A stretch of 64,000 nt of DNA from an uncultured Bacteroidales bacterium (GCA_937899245.1 CALDKB010000047.1:62001-126000); one strand, 5' to 3'. Shown: positions 10,001 through 18,399, counted from the first letter of the stretch. Numbers and translations: made by a program. Notes: generated from the sequence alone by a model not told the origin.

Positions 10001-10300
10001 GTTGGTGCCCCATTCAAGTTCCAGTGTTACAACCGAAATGTTATCCTTTGATGTCGAGTACAAGTACTTAAGACCATCAACAGAGTTAAGAGAGTTTTCG
10101 AGGATTTTACTAACGTTTGTTTCTATTTCGCTGGCATTTGCACCCGGATAAGTTGTCATTACGCTGATATAAGGCGGGTCCATTTCCGGGAACTGGTCGA
10201 TTGGCAGTCGCGACAAGGCGAACAGACCGAGCACCATCACAGCGACAAATACCAGACCTGTCGTGATAGGCTTTTGTATGGCGGTTTTATAGATACTCAT
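7034..10300 (-). CDS. RND efflux pump inner-membrane permease (AcrB/MexB-like)
   Basis: This 1088-residue resistance-nodulation-division transporter uses the proton gradient to expel substrates through the adaptor and outer-membrane channel encoded next to it. The first membrane segment is at about residues 10-30. Two large periplasmic loops and the two six-helix bundles are recognisable. The proton-relay pair is present in VAIGMVVDDAIVVLENI (about residue 405). The sequence is closer to the hydrophobe/amphiphile (drug) group than to CzcA-type metal pumps, but substrate cannot be read from sequence. The tail after about residue 1040 is charged and cytoplasmic. It lies 13 bases after the adaptor gene in one operon. 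Confidence 0.95.
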   Translation of the reverse strand: MSIYKTAIQKPITTGLVFVAVMVLGLFALSRLPIDQFPEMDPPYISVMTTYPGANASEIETNVSKILENSLNSVDGLKYLYSTSKDNISVVTLELEWGTNLDEVMNDVRTYVDFVYDNLPDGVSRPMILKMSSSQMPIMQLGFTAEESYAGLEKILDDNVVNVLNRVDGIGNISLTGAPDRYIYIDLDPNQLDAYNLSVETVGSAISGNNLNLASGTVKMGKEQYQLRVESEYKESEEINNIVVTTTADGKQVFVRDLATVRDTIKDLSLDERISILEDGQEILGREGARIQITKQTGANTVQICEEINEEMAKIMKTLPPDIKCTVIRDGSIEIKNAIYGLAESIFYALLFVVLVVLVFLGDWRSTVIISLTIPISLIVSFLYLMLTDSSLNIVSLASLTVAIGMVVDDAIVVLENITKHIERGSNPREAAIYATNEVWISVIATTLVIVAVFVPLTMLTGMAGVMFKELGWIVTLVVCTSTATAITLIPMLCSKILKARKFFVNKDEEAAYLEKQRKRIFSHKNTLGRLFDWVDLWYSKLLRTCLNHKLITMLIAFGVFGLSLIPFTNGSIGTDFMQQQDNGSLSIKIELQRGTRIEETLKTARQIECRIHELVPETKVISTSAGSNDESSVSALFASTTNNKINMTVRTSKKYERERTIFEIAEVIREELKTYPEIINYSVSTSSQGGMSSNNVSLEVYGYDFDQTNILATELKHKIQDLPSARDVTISREEDRAELQINFDKEKLARHGLSTSTAAAYVRYRVNGMTAGYLKEDGEEYDIVVRLKEEFRNSITDIEELTIMSPRGEKIKLKELADINEYWCPPNIERKNRQRYLTISVTPYNASLGELANDIQGVVDKTTIPLGITTRMGGSYEKQQETFGDMITLALLIMMLVYIVMASQFESFSKPFIIMMSIPFAITGTIVALLITGATLDMMGALGLILLIGIVVKNGIVLVDYINLMRDRGYELNEAIALSGQSRIRPVLMTAFTTILGMVPMAMSTSEGSEMWQGMGIVVIGGLTVSTFITLVVVPVLYGIFCRKNEKDDQKKIRKQFVFMDINNDDYDEDGNRIDSANTNVQPKNIE

Positions 10301-10313
10301 TTTCTACTCCTTT

Positions 10314-11348
10314 CTACTTGTTGGAAATGTTTAGTTTAACGCCGTTGACAAGTTTAGCTTCACCAACGGTAATAAGTTCGTCGCCTTCCTTCAGTTCGTC
10401 CGATATGATTTCAATTTTATCGTCGAAACGTTTGCCCATTGTAACAACAACACGCTTTGCGAAGCCGTCGTTATTGATGAAGACGTATCTTTCGTTTGCA
10501 CCCTGGAGTTTCAATACTGCCTGGTAAGGAACTATGATTGCGTCAACATTGTCGAGGTCGATTTCTACGCTCATGTACATACCCGGACGAAGTTCTTCCT
10601 TTGCATTCGGAATCTTAACCTTTGCCTGGAATGTGTGTGTGTTGGCATCGATTGTAGGGTAGATGATTTCGATTGTGCCTTCAAATTTACGGCCTTCGTA
10701 GATGTCGCTGGTGAGCTGTACTTTGGTTCCTTTTTCAATTAGCGGGAAGTATGCCTCGGGAATATTTACTATTGCCTTCAGGGTGTTAATCTGGATAAGC
10801 GTAAGTATTGGTGCTCCGCTGTAAAGTTCGCCTTCTTCGAAGTTCTTTGCAGATATCACACCAGAATATTCTGCTTTAACGTATGTGTTCTTTTCCAGGA
10901 ATTCAAGATTTTCCTTTGTGAGGTCGTATTGAACTTTTGTTTGGTCGTAAGTTTGTTTTGAAACGCTTCCGCTTTTCAAAAGAGCTTCAACACGGCTAAG
11001 TTCTGTTTCAAGGTTGGCAAATTGAAGACGTGTAGTTTTCAATTGTGTTTCGTCCATTTGAACAAGAAGTTGTCCCTTGCTAACGCGCGAAGCTACATCA
11101 ACGTTGATTTTTTTGATTGTACCAGTAACCGATGGTGAAACGTTCATTGTTTCGTATGGCTGTAGTACTGTCGAAATGCTGATGCTTTTTGATATTGTTT
11201 CCTTTGTCAAAGGTGTTACGGAAACAAGTTCAACTCTTTCGTCTTCTTCTTTCTGCACGGTTTCTTCTTTTTTGTCCTTGCAGCTTGTTGCCGGTATTAG
11301 TAATGCTGAAATTAAGGCAACTCCGATAAAATTCTTTATGTTGTTCAT
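10314..11348 (-). CDS. RND efflux periplasmic adaptor lipoprotein
   Basis: This 344-residue membrane fusion protein links pump and outer-membrane channel. The signal sequence ends in a lipobox (PATSC, C23), so the mature protein is lipid-anchored. A biotinyl-lipoyl-like half (VTGTIKKINVDVASRVSKGQ) is followed by a helical hairpin (about residues 95-145), the second lipoyl half and a beta-barrel region. It is the third gene of the operon, with 8 bases between its start and the stop of the TolC-like gene. Architecture and context make the call secure. Confidence 0.95.
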   Translation of the reverse strand: MNNIKNFIGVALISALLIPATSCKDKKEETVQKEEDERVELVSVTPLTKETISKSISISTVLQPYETMNVSPSVTGTIKKINVDVASRVSKGQLLVQMDETQLKTTRLQFANLETELSRVEALLKSGSVSKQTYDQTKVQYDLTKENLEFLEKNTYVKAEYSGVISAKNFEEGELYSGAPILTLIQINTLKAIVNIPEAYFPLIEKGTKVQLTSDIYEGRKFEGTIEIIYPTIDANTHTFQAKVKIPNAKEELRPGMYMSVEIDLDNVDAIIVPYQAVLKLQGANERYVFINNDGFAKRVVVTMGKRFDDKIEIISDELKEGDELITVGEAKLVNGVKLNISNK

Positions 11349-11356
11349 TTCTCTAA

Positions 11357-12646
11357 TTATTTTCTATTTAACAGTTGTTCAAATTCAATTTGTGCGTTAA
11401 CGAGGTTCAAAACGGCAGAAATATAGTTGCTCTGAGCCGAGATTATGTCGCTGCTTGCCGTTGTAAGTTCCAAGCTGGATGCGTGTCCGTATTCAAATTT
11501 GTTGGAGATGTTTGTGAATACGCGTTGTGTAACTTCAAGGTTAAGTTTTTGAGCTTCGTATGTTTCGTAGTTTGACGTTACATTGTAGCGCAACTGGCGT
11601 TCCTGAACCAAAAGAGCGTCTCTTGTATTGTCGATTGTATTTTGCAATTCGTCGTATGTGATGCGTGCCTGCTTTACTTCTGCCCAGTTGTGTCCGCTAG
11701 TGAAGATTGGAACGTTTAGTGTGAGTCCGATCATGTTTGGCGGAGTCATGTTGAAGCCGGCATCTTTTCCGAAGTAAGATTTGCCTGAGTACTGGTAGTA
11801 TGCGCTAAGAGTAGGCAGATTTGCCATTACCTTCAGGTCTATTTGTTTCTTGAGCAATTCAGAATTCTTCTGAAGCATCTGGTAGTTGTAGTTGTTTTCG
11901 ATGTTGAAGGTCTCGTTTTGCAATGCGAGAATAGCTTCGGGGTTAAGCAGGTCGTCAACGGTTTGTGTAAGAACCAGTTTTGTGTTTACGCCGCAACCAA
12001 GCTGAAGTCTCATTGAGTTTTCAAGCATTTCGAGCGAACGGTTTGTCGAGCTGATGCTAGTGCGAAGAGATAATACCTGTACCATCAGTTTGTCGGCATC
12101 GGTCTGCTCGGCTGCTCCAACGTCAACGGCGTCCTGTGTTGTCTTTTGTAGCTTTTCAAGGTTTGCCAAACTGCTGTCGAGGAGTTCGGTTGTGTTTTGC
12201 ATGACAAGGATTGACATATAAACCTTTGCAACTTGGTGACGGATGTCGTCTTCCGATTGTTCCTTAGTGAGGTCGGAAAGTTGCTTTGAAAGTTCTGCAA
12301 GCTGTATTCCAACAATCTGCTGTCCTGTGATGGCAACAGATGCTGTAACACCGATAGTTCCGTAAGGGTTCATTGGAATTGCCATTCCGCTGAAGTTCAT
12401 TTCGTATCCGCAGTAGTTAGAGTATCCAAAACTGGCGCTAACCTGTGGAAGCATCGATGCTATAGCCGACCATTTCGCAGCTTCTGCCTTTTGGATGTCA
12501 AGACTTGAGTTCTTAAGCGTCTTGTTGTGCTCTACAGCGTAGTCCTGTGCCGATTTAAGCGATATCGACAGCGTGCCGTCCTGTGCAAATGAAAGTGCAA
12601 CCGACAGCATTAGTCCTACCGTAAAAATAAAAGCTTTTTTATTCAT
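11357..12646 (-). CDS. TolC-family outer-membrane efflux channel
   Basis: This 429-residue protein has a signal peptide (about residues 1-21, cut after SFA) and two internally similar halves of long alpha-helices, the hallmark of the outer-membrane efflux protein family. It supplies the exit duct of the tripartite pump. Its start overlaps the stop of the upstream TetR gene by four bases (ATGA), placing it directly under that regulator. The ending EFEQLLNRK is typical of Bacteroidetes members. Confidence 0.93.
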   Translation of the reverse strand: MNKKAFIFTVGLMLSVALSFAQDGTLSISLKSAQDYAVEHNKTLKNSSLDIQKAEAAKWSAIASMLPQVSASFGYSNYCGYEMNFSGMAIPMNPYGTIGVTASVAITGQQIVGIQLAELSKQLSDLTKEQSEDDIRHQVAKVYMSILVMQNTTELLDSSLANLEKLQKTTQDAVDVGAAEQTDADKLMVQVLSLRTSISSTNRSLEMLENSMRLQLGCGVNTKLVLTQTVDDLLNPEAILALQNETFNIENNYNYQMLQKNSELLKKQIDLKVMANLPTLSAYYQYSGKSYFGKDAGFNMTPPNMIGLTLNVPIFTSGHNWAEVKQARITYDELQNTIDNTRDALLVQERQLRYNVTSNYETYEAQKLNLEVTQRVFTNISNKFEYGHASSLELTTASSDIISAQSNYISAVLNLVNAQIEFEQLLNRK

Positions 12647-13266
12647 GTATTTTTATATTTAAGTTTCTTCATATAGTTGCTAATTTTTTCTTGTCCTTCA
12701 GGAGTGGATATTCCAATAAAATAAGGGAATATCAGAGTCTGATGGATGTTTTTGGCCGGCTTGTTCAGGTATGCTTCTGAGCCGTTCTTTACGGCAGCGG
12801 TAATAATGCGAACTGTATTCATGATAATGTCCGTTTCAATTTCCTTCTTGAAGCAACCTTCTGCCTTACCTTGTTCCAGCAACTTGTAAATTGTATTGTA
12901 GATTTCTTCCGTAATCTTTTGATAAACATCCAGATAAATCTCGTAGTGATATTTTTTCAGGTCTTCGAGCATCTTTGGGTTTATTTTGTTTTTTTGCTTC
13001 GGAGATATCTCACGCTCGGCAATCTCAAATATTGCATCAATTGCATTCTTGCTCTTATTGATGATCTCTTTGGTCTCTTTGTTGACTTTGTCAAGATGTT
13101 GCATGAGAACTTGCGTAACCAAATCGTTTTTATCCTTGAAAATCTCGTAAAGAGTCCGTTTGGATATCTTCAGGTCCATTGAAATGTTGTCCATCGTTAC
13201 TGGCTTGATTCCGTTGATGTTAAACATCTTTTCAACCTCTTCAAGTATGGTTTCTTTTTCAATCAT
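12643..13266 (-). CDS. TetR-family regulator of the efflux operon
   Basis: This 207-residue TetR/AcrR-type repressor has an N-terminal helix-turn-helix (about residues 15-55; MDNISMDLKISKRTLYEIFKDK) followed by a helical ligand-binding domain. It is the first gene of the five-gene efflux unit and shares a four-base overlap with the TolC-like gene, so it very likely represses its own operon until an inducer binds. A 9-bp inverted repeat just upstream (13268-13298) is a good candidate operator. Inducer unknown. Confidence 0.92.
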   Translation of the reverse strand: MIEKETILEEVEKMFNINGIKPVTMDNISMDLKISKRTLYEIFKDKNDLVTQVLMQHLDKVNKETKEIINKSKNAIDAIFEIAEREISPKQKNKINPKMLEDLKKYHYEIYLDVYQKITEEIYNTIYKLLEQGKAEGCFKKEIETDIIMNTVRIITAAVKNGSEAYLNKPAKNIHQTLIFPYFIGISTPEGQEKISNYMKKLKYKNT

Positions 13267-13267
13267 C

Positions 13268-13298
13268 TTCTAATTTTTTAGATGCCGCGAAATTAGAA
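13268..13298. promoter_or_regulatory. Inverted repeat, candidate TetR operator
   Basis: TTCTAATTT, 13 bases, AAATTAGAA: perfect 9-bp arms starting two bases before the regulator start codon. The right arm overlaps a possible minus-strand box (TAATTTCG, one mismatch to TAnnTTTG), so a bound TetR dimer would cover the promoter. The binding role is inferred. Confidence 0.55.
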
Positions 13299-13385
13299 AA
13301 CTTTATGCCTTGAAAACGTTTTTTTCAGTTAAAGTTTTGTTAATGGGAGAAAGAACAGAATAGGGTGGGCTACAAATTGTAGAAG

Positions 13386-13604
13386 ATGCAAAAATGTATG
13401 ATGAAAAATACTTCTGTGGTGGACGGCGAAAATATAGCAGGGATACAAATATGCAACCTGCTCGGCAGTGTTGTTTATGAAACTCAGCAATGCAACGGCT
13501 GCAATGTCATCTCCACGGATGGCATGGGCGCAGGTTCGTATTTTGTAAGGATTACAATGGAAGACGGCAAGGTTGTAACGAAGAAGATAGTTGTTGTGAG
13601 ATGA
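13386..13604 (+). pseudogene. Orphan T9SS C-terminal sorting-domain remnant
   Basis: The 72-codon frame encodes the last part of a type IX secretion sorting domain (IAGIQICNLLGSVVYE, then GAGSYFVRITMEDGKVVTKKIVVV). It lacks the usual YPNP opening, any signal peptide and any cargo. An in-frame stop lies just before the first ATG and no ribosome site or promoter box is visible. The simplest reading is the tail of a deleted surface-protein gene. A short expressed peptide cannot be excluded. Confidence 0.6.
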
Positions 13605-13682
13605 GAGTCATCGAGCTATTTTGACAAACCAAAACGACAAATAGAACAGAACAAAAAAGCATTAACATATTTATTCCGTGCC

Positions 13683-13698
13683 CATGGCTTTAGCCATG
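13683..13698. repeat. Short perfect palindrome (REP-like)
   Basis: CATGGCT-TT-AGCCATG is a perfect hairpin in the gap between the sorting-domain remnant and cdaA. Together with the larger palindrome at 13734-13766 it looks like an extragenic repetitive palindromic element. Confidence 0.5.
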
Positions 13699-13733
13699 TG
13701 ATTAAATTTATCGCCTTAGGTAATCTTCAAACG

Positions 13734-13766
13734 GAGCCCTTCGACTACGCTCACTTCGACGGGCTC
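13734..13766. repeat. Imperfect 33-bp palindrome (REP-like)
   Basis: GAGCCCTTCGACTACGC is followed by a near-complementary half ending CGACGGGCTC. It is distinctly more GC-rich than its surroundings and lies outside genes, as expected of a dispersed REP-type element. Copy number in the genome cannot be tested here. Confidence 0.55.
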
Positions 13767-13896
13767 AGCATGACAGAGCCTACGCCGAGCGGAAACGTTT
13801 TTTGTGGTTAAAGTATTGTTAAATGTGGGGAACTTGTTTGATGCGTAATAATCTGCTGATTACCACTATTTTATGTGTATGTGATGTATGGATTAT

Positions 13897-14751
13897 TTAT
13901 TGTTTCTCGTTTGGTTCCTTTGCTTGTTTTTCGTTTACGTTTTGTTCCGAATTTGTGGAAGAAACAGTTTTACCATCCTTTTTTCTTAGGTAGGTGAATA
14001 TTGTTTTCTCGAGATGATTTTTATCAGACACTTTGTGTATTTTCCCGTTCTGTGCAACTGAAATGTGTCCCGACTGTTCCGACACGATTATTACCAATGC
14101 GTCGGATGTTTCGGAGATGCCAAGTCCCGAACGGTGGCGCAGTCCGTATTCGTTTGGAAGGTCAGGATTTTGCGAAACGGGTAAGATGCATTTTGCTGCA
14201 ACAATGCGATTTTTCTCCACAATCATTGCTCCGTCGTGGAGAGGGGCGTTTTTGTAGAATATTGCCTTGATCAGTTGTGTGTTTATGTCGGCGTTTACTG
14301 TTTCGCCGGTCTGGATTATTGTTTGCAGCGAAGTTTCGCGGGTAATCACGATAAGGGCACCTGTTTTTGTTTCCGACATTTCTTCACAAGCCTGAACGAT
14401 GTTTTCTATGCTGTCGTGCGAGAAATTGTCGCGGAGTTTCACCTTGCCAAATAATTTGCCACGTTTGACATATTTGTCGCCAAGCATCAGAAGGAACTGT
14501 CTAACTTCCTGTTGGAAAACAACAATAAGTGCGATTACACCAACGCCAATTACTTGTCCCATAATCGCTTCGACAAGTTCCATTTTCAGCGCCTTTACAA
14601 ATAGCCAGAGCAAATATACAAGTGCGATTCCAAAGAAAATCTTTATTGCTACTGTGCCTTTGATAAGTTGGTACAACTTGAAAAGCAGAAATGCTACAAT
14701 CAGGATGTCGATGACATCAATTATTGTGATATGTATTAGCGATAGTAGCAT
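13897..14751 (-). CDS. cdaA: Diadenylate cyclase CdaA (c-di-AMP synthase)
   Basis: This 284-residue membrane-bound enzyme makes the second messenger c-di-AMP from two ATP. Three membrane helices lie at about residues 10-90, followed by the DisA_N catalytic domain with DGA (173-175) and RHR (205-207), the two signature motifs of ATP binding and cyclisation. c-di-AMP usually controls potassium balance and cell-wall turgor. The charged C-terminal tail (about residues 255-284) looks disordered. No glmM or YbbR-type partner is adjacent, unlike in Firmicutes, so it appears to be transcribed alone from its own promoter. Confidence 0.95.
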   Translation of the reverse strand: MLLSLIHITIIDVIDILIVAFLLFKLYQLIKGTVAIKIFFGIALVYLLWLFVKALKMELVEAIMGQVIGVGVIALIVVFQQEVRQFLLMLGDKYVKRGKLFGKVKLRDNFSHDSIENIVQACEEMSETKTGALIVITRETSLQTIIQTGETVNADINTQLIKAIFYKNAPLHDGAMIVEKNRIVAAKCILPVSQNPDLPNEYGLRHRSGLGISETSDALVIIVSEQSGHISVAQNGKIHKVSDKNHLEKTIFTYLRKKDGKTVSSTNSEQNVNEKQAKEPNEKQ

Positions 14752-14774
14752 TTGTTTTATTATAAGATAGTTTG

Positions 14775-14782
14775 CAAAAGTA
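14775..14782 (-). promoter_or_regulatory. -7 promoter box of cdaA
   Basis: TACTTTTG on the minus strand, 24 bases before the start codon, matches TAnnTTTG. Confidence 0.5.
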
Positions 14783-14946
14783 ATAATTATTTACGATTTG
14801 CTATGTGGTAACTTTGATTGATTTTTACAAGTCTTGCAATTAATGTCATTATTTGCTTTTGCTTTAATACGAAAAAAATGCGGTTTGGAAATTTGTTGCC
14901 TACATTGCCCGACGGTTACTTGTTGAATGCTAAAAAGTCACAAGTT

Positions 14947-15888
14947 CTATTCCGTAAGTCCAGCAATTATATCCTTTATCGGTCTTATCTCGTGCACGTG
15001 TTCTATTGCAACTCCAGCGCACCAAACCGTTTTATATGTGGCTTTGAATGCGGAGTCGTACAACTTTTTCATTCCGGCTTTCATCATCATCCACTTGGCG
15101 AACTTTTTTAGGAAAGAATTACCGTTTACTAGTCGTTCAAGAATTGTAGGCTTGTTGCCAATTTTCTTTAAATATGGCGTGTTTATTACAGCCGTCGGGG
15201 CTCCGGAAAGTTTGCGAGTCATTACTATGTCTCCTGCACCATATTCGCAGACGGCGTTCTTGTATTCGTCGGAGACCTTGCATTCGTTGCTGGCTATGAA
15301 CAACGTTCCAACGGATACACCGGCCGCACCCATTGATATGGCCTTGTCTATATCTTCTTTTAGTGCGATACCTCCGGCATAAACTATTGGCGTTTTGCAA
15401 TTTTCAAGCAGTTCGGTCATAAGTTTTTCGGGTGGATATATTCCGGAATGTCCGCCAGCCATAGAGTTAACGGCAATTATTGCATCAGCGCCGAGACTTT
15501 CAACTTTTTGTGCGAACTTTAGGTCAACGACATCGCAGAAAACCTTTATTCCGTTTTTATGAGCAATTTCGATAGCATTTTTTGGATTGCCAAGCGAGGT
15601 TATCATGAACGCCGGTTTAGATTCGATAATTTCTGTCAGTTGCTGCTTGTAGCGTGTGTTCGATTTGTTTACGACCAGATTTATTCCGAATGGTTTGTTG
15701 CCTGTCTGCTTTTTTAGTGCAAGAATAGCGTCCTTTAGTTCTCCTTTTTTGCGGTAGTTTGCTGCAGGAAGCGCCGCTGTTATTCCGCACTCGATGGCGG
15801 CAGCCACCATGTCGGGATTACTGACAAGAAACATTGGAGCCATTATAATTGGATGCTCAATGGAAAGTATGTCGCATAATGTTTTCAT
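14947..15888 (-). CDS. NAD(P)H-dependent flavin oxidoreductase / nitronate monooxygenase-like
   Basis: This 313-residue TIM-barrel FMN protein belongs to the nitronate monooxygenase/FabK group. The opening LSIEHPIIMAPM and the FMN-phosphate motifs (AGGIALKEDIDKAISMGAAGVSVGT) are conserved. Members oxidise nitronates or act as enoyl-ACP reductases. The tail (EHVHEIRPIKDIIAGL) suits the nitronate monooxygenase-like branch, but the substrate is open. A longer frame extends to 15975, but the ATG at 15888, one base after the RNase HI stop, gives the expected protein start. It is third in a run with RNase HI and the PKD protein. Confidence 0.85.
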   Translation of the reverse strand: MKTLCDILSIEHPIIMAPMFLVSNPDMVAAAIECGITAALPAANYRKKGELKDAILALKKQTGNKPFGINLVVNKSNTRYKQQLTEIIESKPAFMITSLGNPKNAIEIAHKNGIKVFCDVVDLKFAQKVESLGADAIIAVNSMAGGHSGIYPPEKLMTELLENCKTPIVYAGGIALKEDIDKAISMGAAGVSVGTLFIASNECKVSDEYKNAVCEYGAGDIVMTRKLSGAPTAVINTPYLKKIGNKPTILERLVNGNSFLKKFAKWMMMKAGMKKLYDSAFKATYKTVWCAGVAIEHVHEIRPIKDIIAGLTE

Positions 15889-15889
15889 G

Positions 15890-16408
15890 CTACAAGTTGA
15901 GAGTTCCGCAGTTTTCGTTCGATTCGAAATATGTGTCGACAAGAAGATTGGTTCCGGTAGCAGCAGCCACAGCAAGTTCGTCGCAACGATTGTTGAATTG
16001 GTTTTCTGCGTGTCCTTTCACCCATACAAATCTTACTTGGTGTTTCTGGTAGATGTTAAGGAATCGAATCCATAAATCTGGATTTTTGACATTTTTGAAA
16101 TGCTTTTTTATCCATCCCTGTATCCAGTTTTGGTTTATTGCATCGGCTACGTATTTCGAGTCGGTGTATATAGTTACGATTGAATTGGGCACTTTTAGCA
16201 TTTCAAGGGCGGTTATTACGCCTAGCAGCTCCATTCTGTTGTTTGTTGTCCTTCGGTATCCCTGAGCAACATCTTTCCTATATTGTCCGCTCATCATCAC
16301 GATGCCAAAACCTCCTGGGCCAGGATTGCCGCGGGAAGAGCCATCGGTGTAGATTGTAATTACCGGCGGTTGAGGTTGTTGTGTGCCTTTTTGTGTTTCG
16401 TCGGCCAT
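15890..16408 (-). CDS. rnhA: Ribonuclease HI
   Basis: This 172-residue enzyme cleaves the RNA strand of RNA-DNA hybrids. Its DEDD catalytic set is visible: D22 (YTDGSS), E60 (NNRMEL), D83 (YTDSKYV), D143 (NNRCDELA), with the flexible-loop H133 (KGHAE). A Gln/Pro-rich leader of about 15 residues precedes the fold. The C-terminus extends about 25 residues past the usual end. Its start overlaps the stop of the upstream PKD gene by one base, so the two are probably translationally coupled even though their roles look unrelated. Confidence 0.95.
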   Translation of the reverse strand: MADETQKGTQQPQPPVITIYTDGSSRGNPGPGGFGIVMMSGQYRKDVAQGYRRTTNNRMELLGVITALEMLKVPNSIVTIYTDSKYVADAINQNWIQGWIKKHFKNVKNPDLWIRFLNIYQKHQVRFVWVKGHAENQFNNRCDELAVAAATGTNLLVDTYFESNENCGTLNL

Positions 16409-18399
16409 TATCTTGCAATAAGAACTTTTTCGGTAACGTTATGTCCGTCGATATTCATTCTTACGAAATATAAGCCTTCGCTATAGTCGCTAACGTCAAG
16501 AGTCATTTGTCCGTCGCTGCTATGATTTTGCATATAAACCTTGCGTCCGAGCATGTCGTATATTTCAACGGGAGTGTCCTTGCCATTTTCAACCGTACCA
16601 AGGTCTATTGTTATCATGTTGCTAGCAGGATTCGGGAAAATGCTTATCTCGTGTTCTGTTGCATAGTCTTCGATGTAAACAATGCATGTAACAGGTCGTA
16701 TTGCTGTTGATGTCCTGATTCCAAATTTTTCGTATGCGGTTGTCCATGTATCGTTGCTGTTTACGTATAATGTGTTTGAGCCGGATTCGTTTCTGTTTGG
16801 AGCAACGCTGACAACAAACCAGTCGCCATCACCATTGGAATTTGTTCCTGAGTAGTTGATTTTGTATCCAGCGAAAAATGGACCATCAACCTCAACAGGT
16901 TCGTCAAATTCTACAACATAGTTGTAGTTTTCGGGGATGTTTCTGAGGTAAACTTTCTTTTCGGCAAGTACTGAGTCTGGATAAGTGCTGTTTCCGTCCC
17001 AGATGTAGAATGTAACGTATGAATTGTAAGTGTTTGCCTGCGATTTGAATACAGGAACAATTATGGCATCGATTCTTTCAAATGAGTATTGTTTGAATTT
17101 GTCGGCATAAATCTTTACCTTTTGTCCGTTATGTCCGCCAATATATCCCCACGAACCGGAAACATTTGGACTTAATGGGATTTCGTTAGCTCTAATGTTG
17201 CTTATTGTATCGCAGTAAAGTGGGACAGGGCCGGAGAAAACCATAATGTAATCTTCCTTAGTTATTGAAGTAACTCCGCATTCGTTTGATACAGAGTGGA
17301 ATACATCGTAGAAGCCGGCGGCGTTGTATTCGATGCCGTTTACTGTGTTGGCTGTAGCTGCAGTTGATGGGTATCCGCCTTCAAATTCCCAAGTCCATGC
17401 TGATGGGTTGTTTGTTGACTTGTCTTCGAAATAAACTTTTGTTCCCGAAATTATTAGTCTTGGCGAAGCTGTGAATTCTGCTTCAGGAATGGCAACGCAA
17501 GGATCCGATTCTGCAACTGTAATGTAGTTTTCACGTCTTAATGTATCCATGCCCATATTGCTTTCGATGACGAGTTCTACGTCATAAGTTCCTGGCATAG
17601 GGAACATAATTCCAGTCGGGTTTTGTACGTTTGATGTTACCGGTTGAGCACCTTCGAAGAACCAGTGCCAGATGTATGGGCTTCCTTCACTGCGGTCGAG
17701 GAAGTTGATTGCGTCGCCTGGAGCAATGTATGTTCTGTCGGCCATGAAGTTTGCTGTAGGTGGAATTGTGGCTTCGGGAACTACGTTTATGTACATGGTG
17801 CGAGTTTCGGTGTCGCTGATTCCGTTTGCATTGGTAACGGTAAGTTCTACATTATATTGACCTACGTGTGGATAAGTAATAGGTGTAGGTCTTTCGTCGG
17901 TGGATGTTGATGGCATACCGCCTTCAAATGTCCAGTGGTATGATGTAAAAGGTCCGTTTTGCGAAATGCTTGTAAACTGGACAACTCCGTTTGCCGGGAT
18001 TGTTGTGTAGTTAGCTGTGAAATCGGCAATAGGTGTTTCGGTGTTTGGCAATACGGTAATACATTCGGATACGATTTCTGTATTAACCATTGCTCCGTTC
18101 TGCACTTCAAGGATGACAGAATAAACGCCAGGATGGTAATAGCAGATGTTGGTCGGGTGCTGTTCGTTTGATGTTGGCGTTTGTGCACCTTCAAAAGTCC
18201 ATTGCCAATGTGTTGGATTTCCTGTTGTCATATCGGTGAAATATACGCAGTCGCCGGCGGTGATTTCATAAGATGAAACAAGGAATTGAGCGTCAAGTCC
18301 TGCTCTTTCGGCGTTTTTCTTTTGAGAAAAGGCGCTGTTACACATAAATATTGCCAATAAGGCAATGATTGCTATTTTCAATTTGTAAATGTTCTTCAT
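16408..18399 (-). CDS. PKD-domain protein with T9SS type A sorting domain
   Basis: This 663-residue exported protein has a signal peptide (about residues 1-25, ending AFSQ), then four PKD-type beta-sandwich repeats (about 35-385, each with a WxWxFEGG-like core), a lectin-like or adhesin-like middle region of unknown fold (about 395-575), and a C-terminal T9SS sorting domain from SIFPNPASNMI to the end, closing VLIAR. The protein should cross the outer membrane by the type IX system and be cleaved and attached at the surface. PKD repeats usually mediate protein or polysaccharide contact. It heads a run with RNase HI and the flavin oxidoreductase. No enzyme domain is evident. Confidence 0.9.
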   Translation of the reverse strand: MKNIYKLKIAIIALLAIFMCNSAFSQKKNAERAGLDAQFLVSSYEITAGDCVYFTDMTTGNPTHWQWTFEGAQTPTSNEQHPTNICYYHPGVYSVILEVQNGAMVNTEIVSECITVLPNTETPIADFTANYTTIPANGVVQFTSISQNGPFTSYHWTFEGGMPSTSTDERPTPITYPHVGQYNVELTVTNANGISDTETRTMYINVVPEATIPPTANFMADRTYIAPGDAINFLDRSEGSPYIWHWFFEGAQPVTSNVQNPTGIMFPMPGTYDVELVIESNMGMDTLRRENYITVAESDPCVAIPEAEFTASPRLIISGTKVYFEDKSTNNPSAWTWEFEGGYPSTAATANTVNGIEYNAAGFYDVFHSVSNECGVTSITKEDYIMVFSGPVPLYCDTISNIRANEIPLSPNVSGSWGYIGGHNGQKVKIYADKFKQYSFERIDAIIVPVFKSQANTYNSYVTFYIWDGNSTYPDSVLAEKKVYLRNIPENYNYVVEFDEPVEVDGPFFAGYKINYSGTNSNGDGDWFVVSVAPNRNESGSNTLYVNSNDTWTTAYEKFGIRTSTAIRPVTCIVYIEDYATEHEISIFPNPASNMITIDLGTVENGKDTPVEIYDMLGRKVYMQNHSSDGQMTLDVSDYSEGLYFVRMNIDGHNVTEKVLIAR

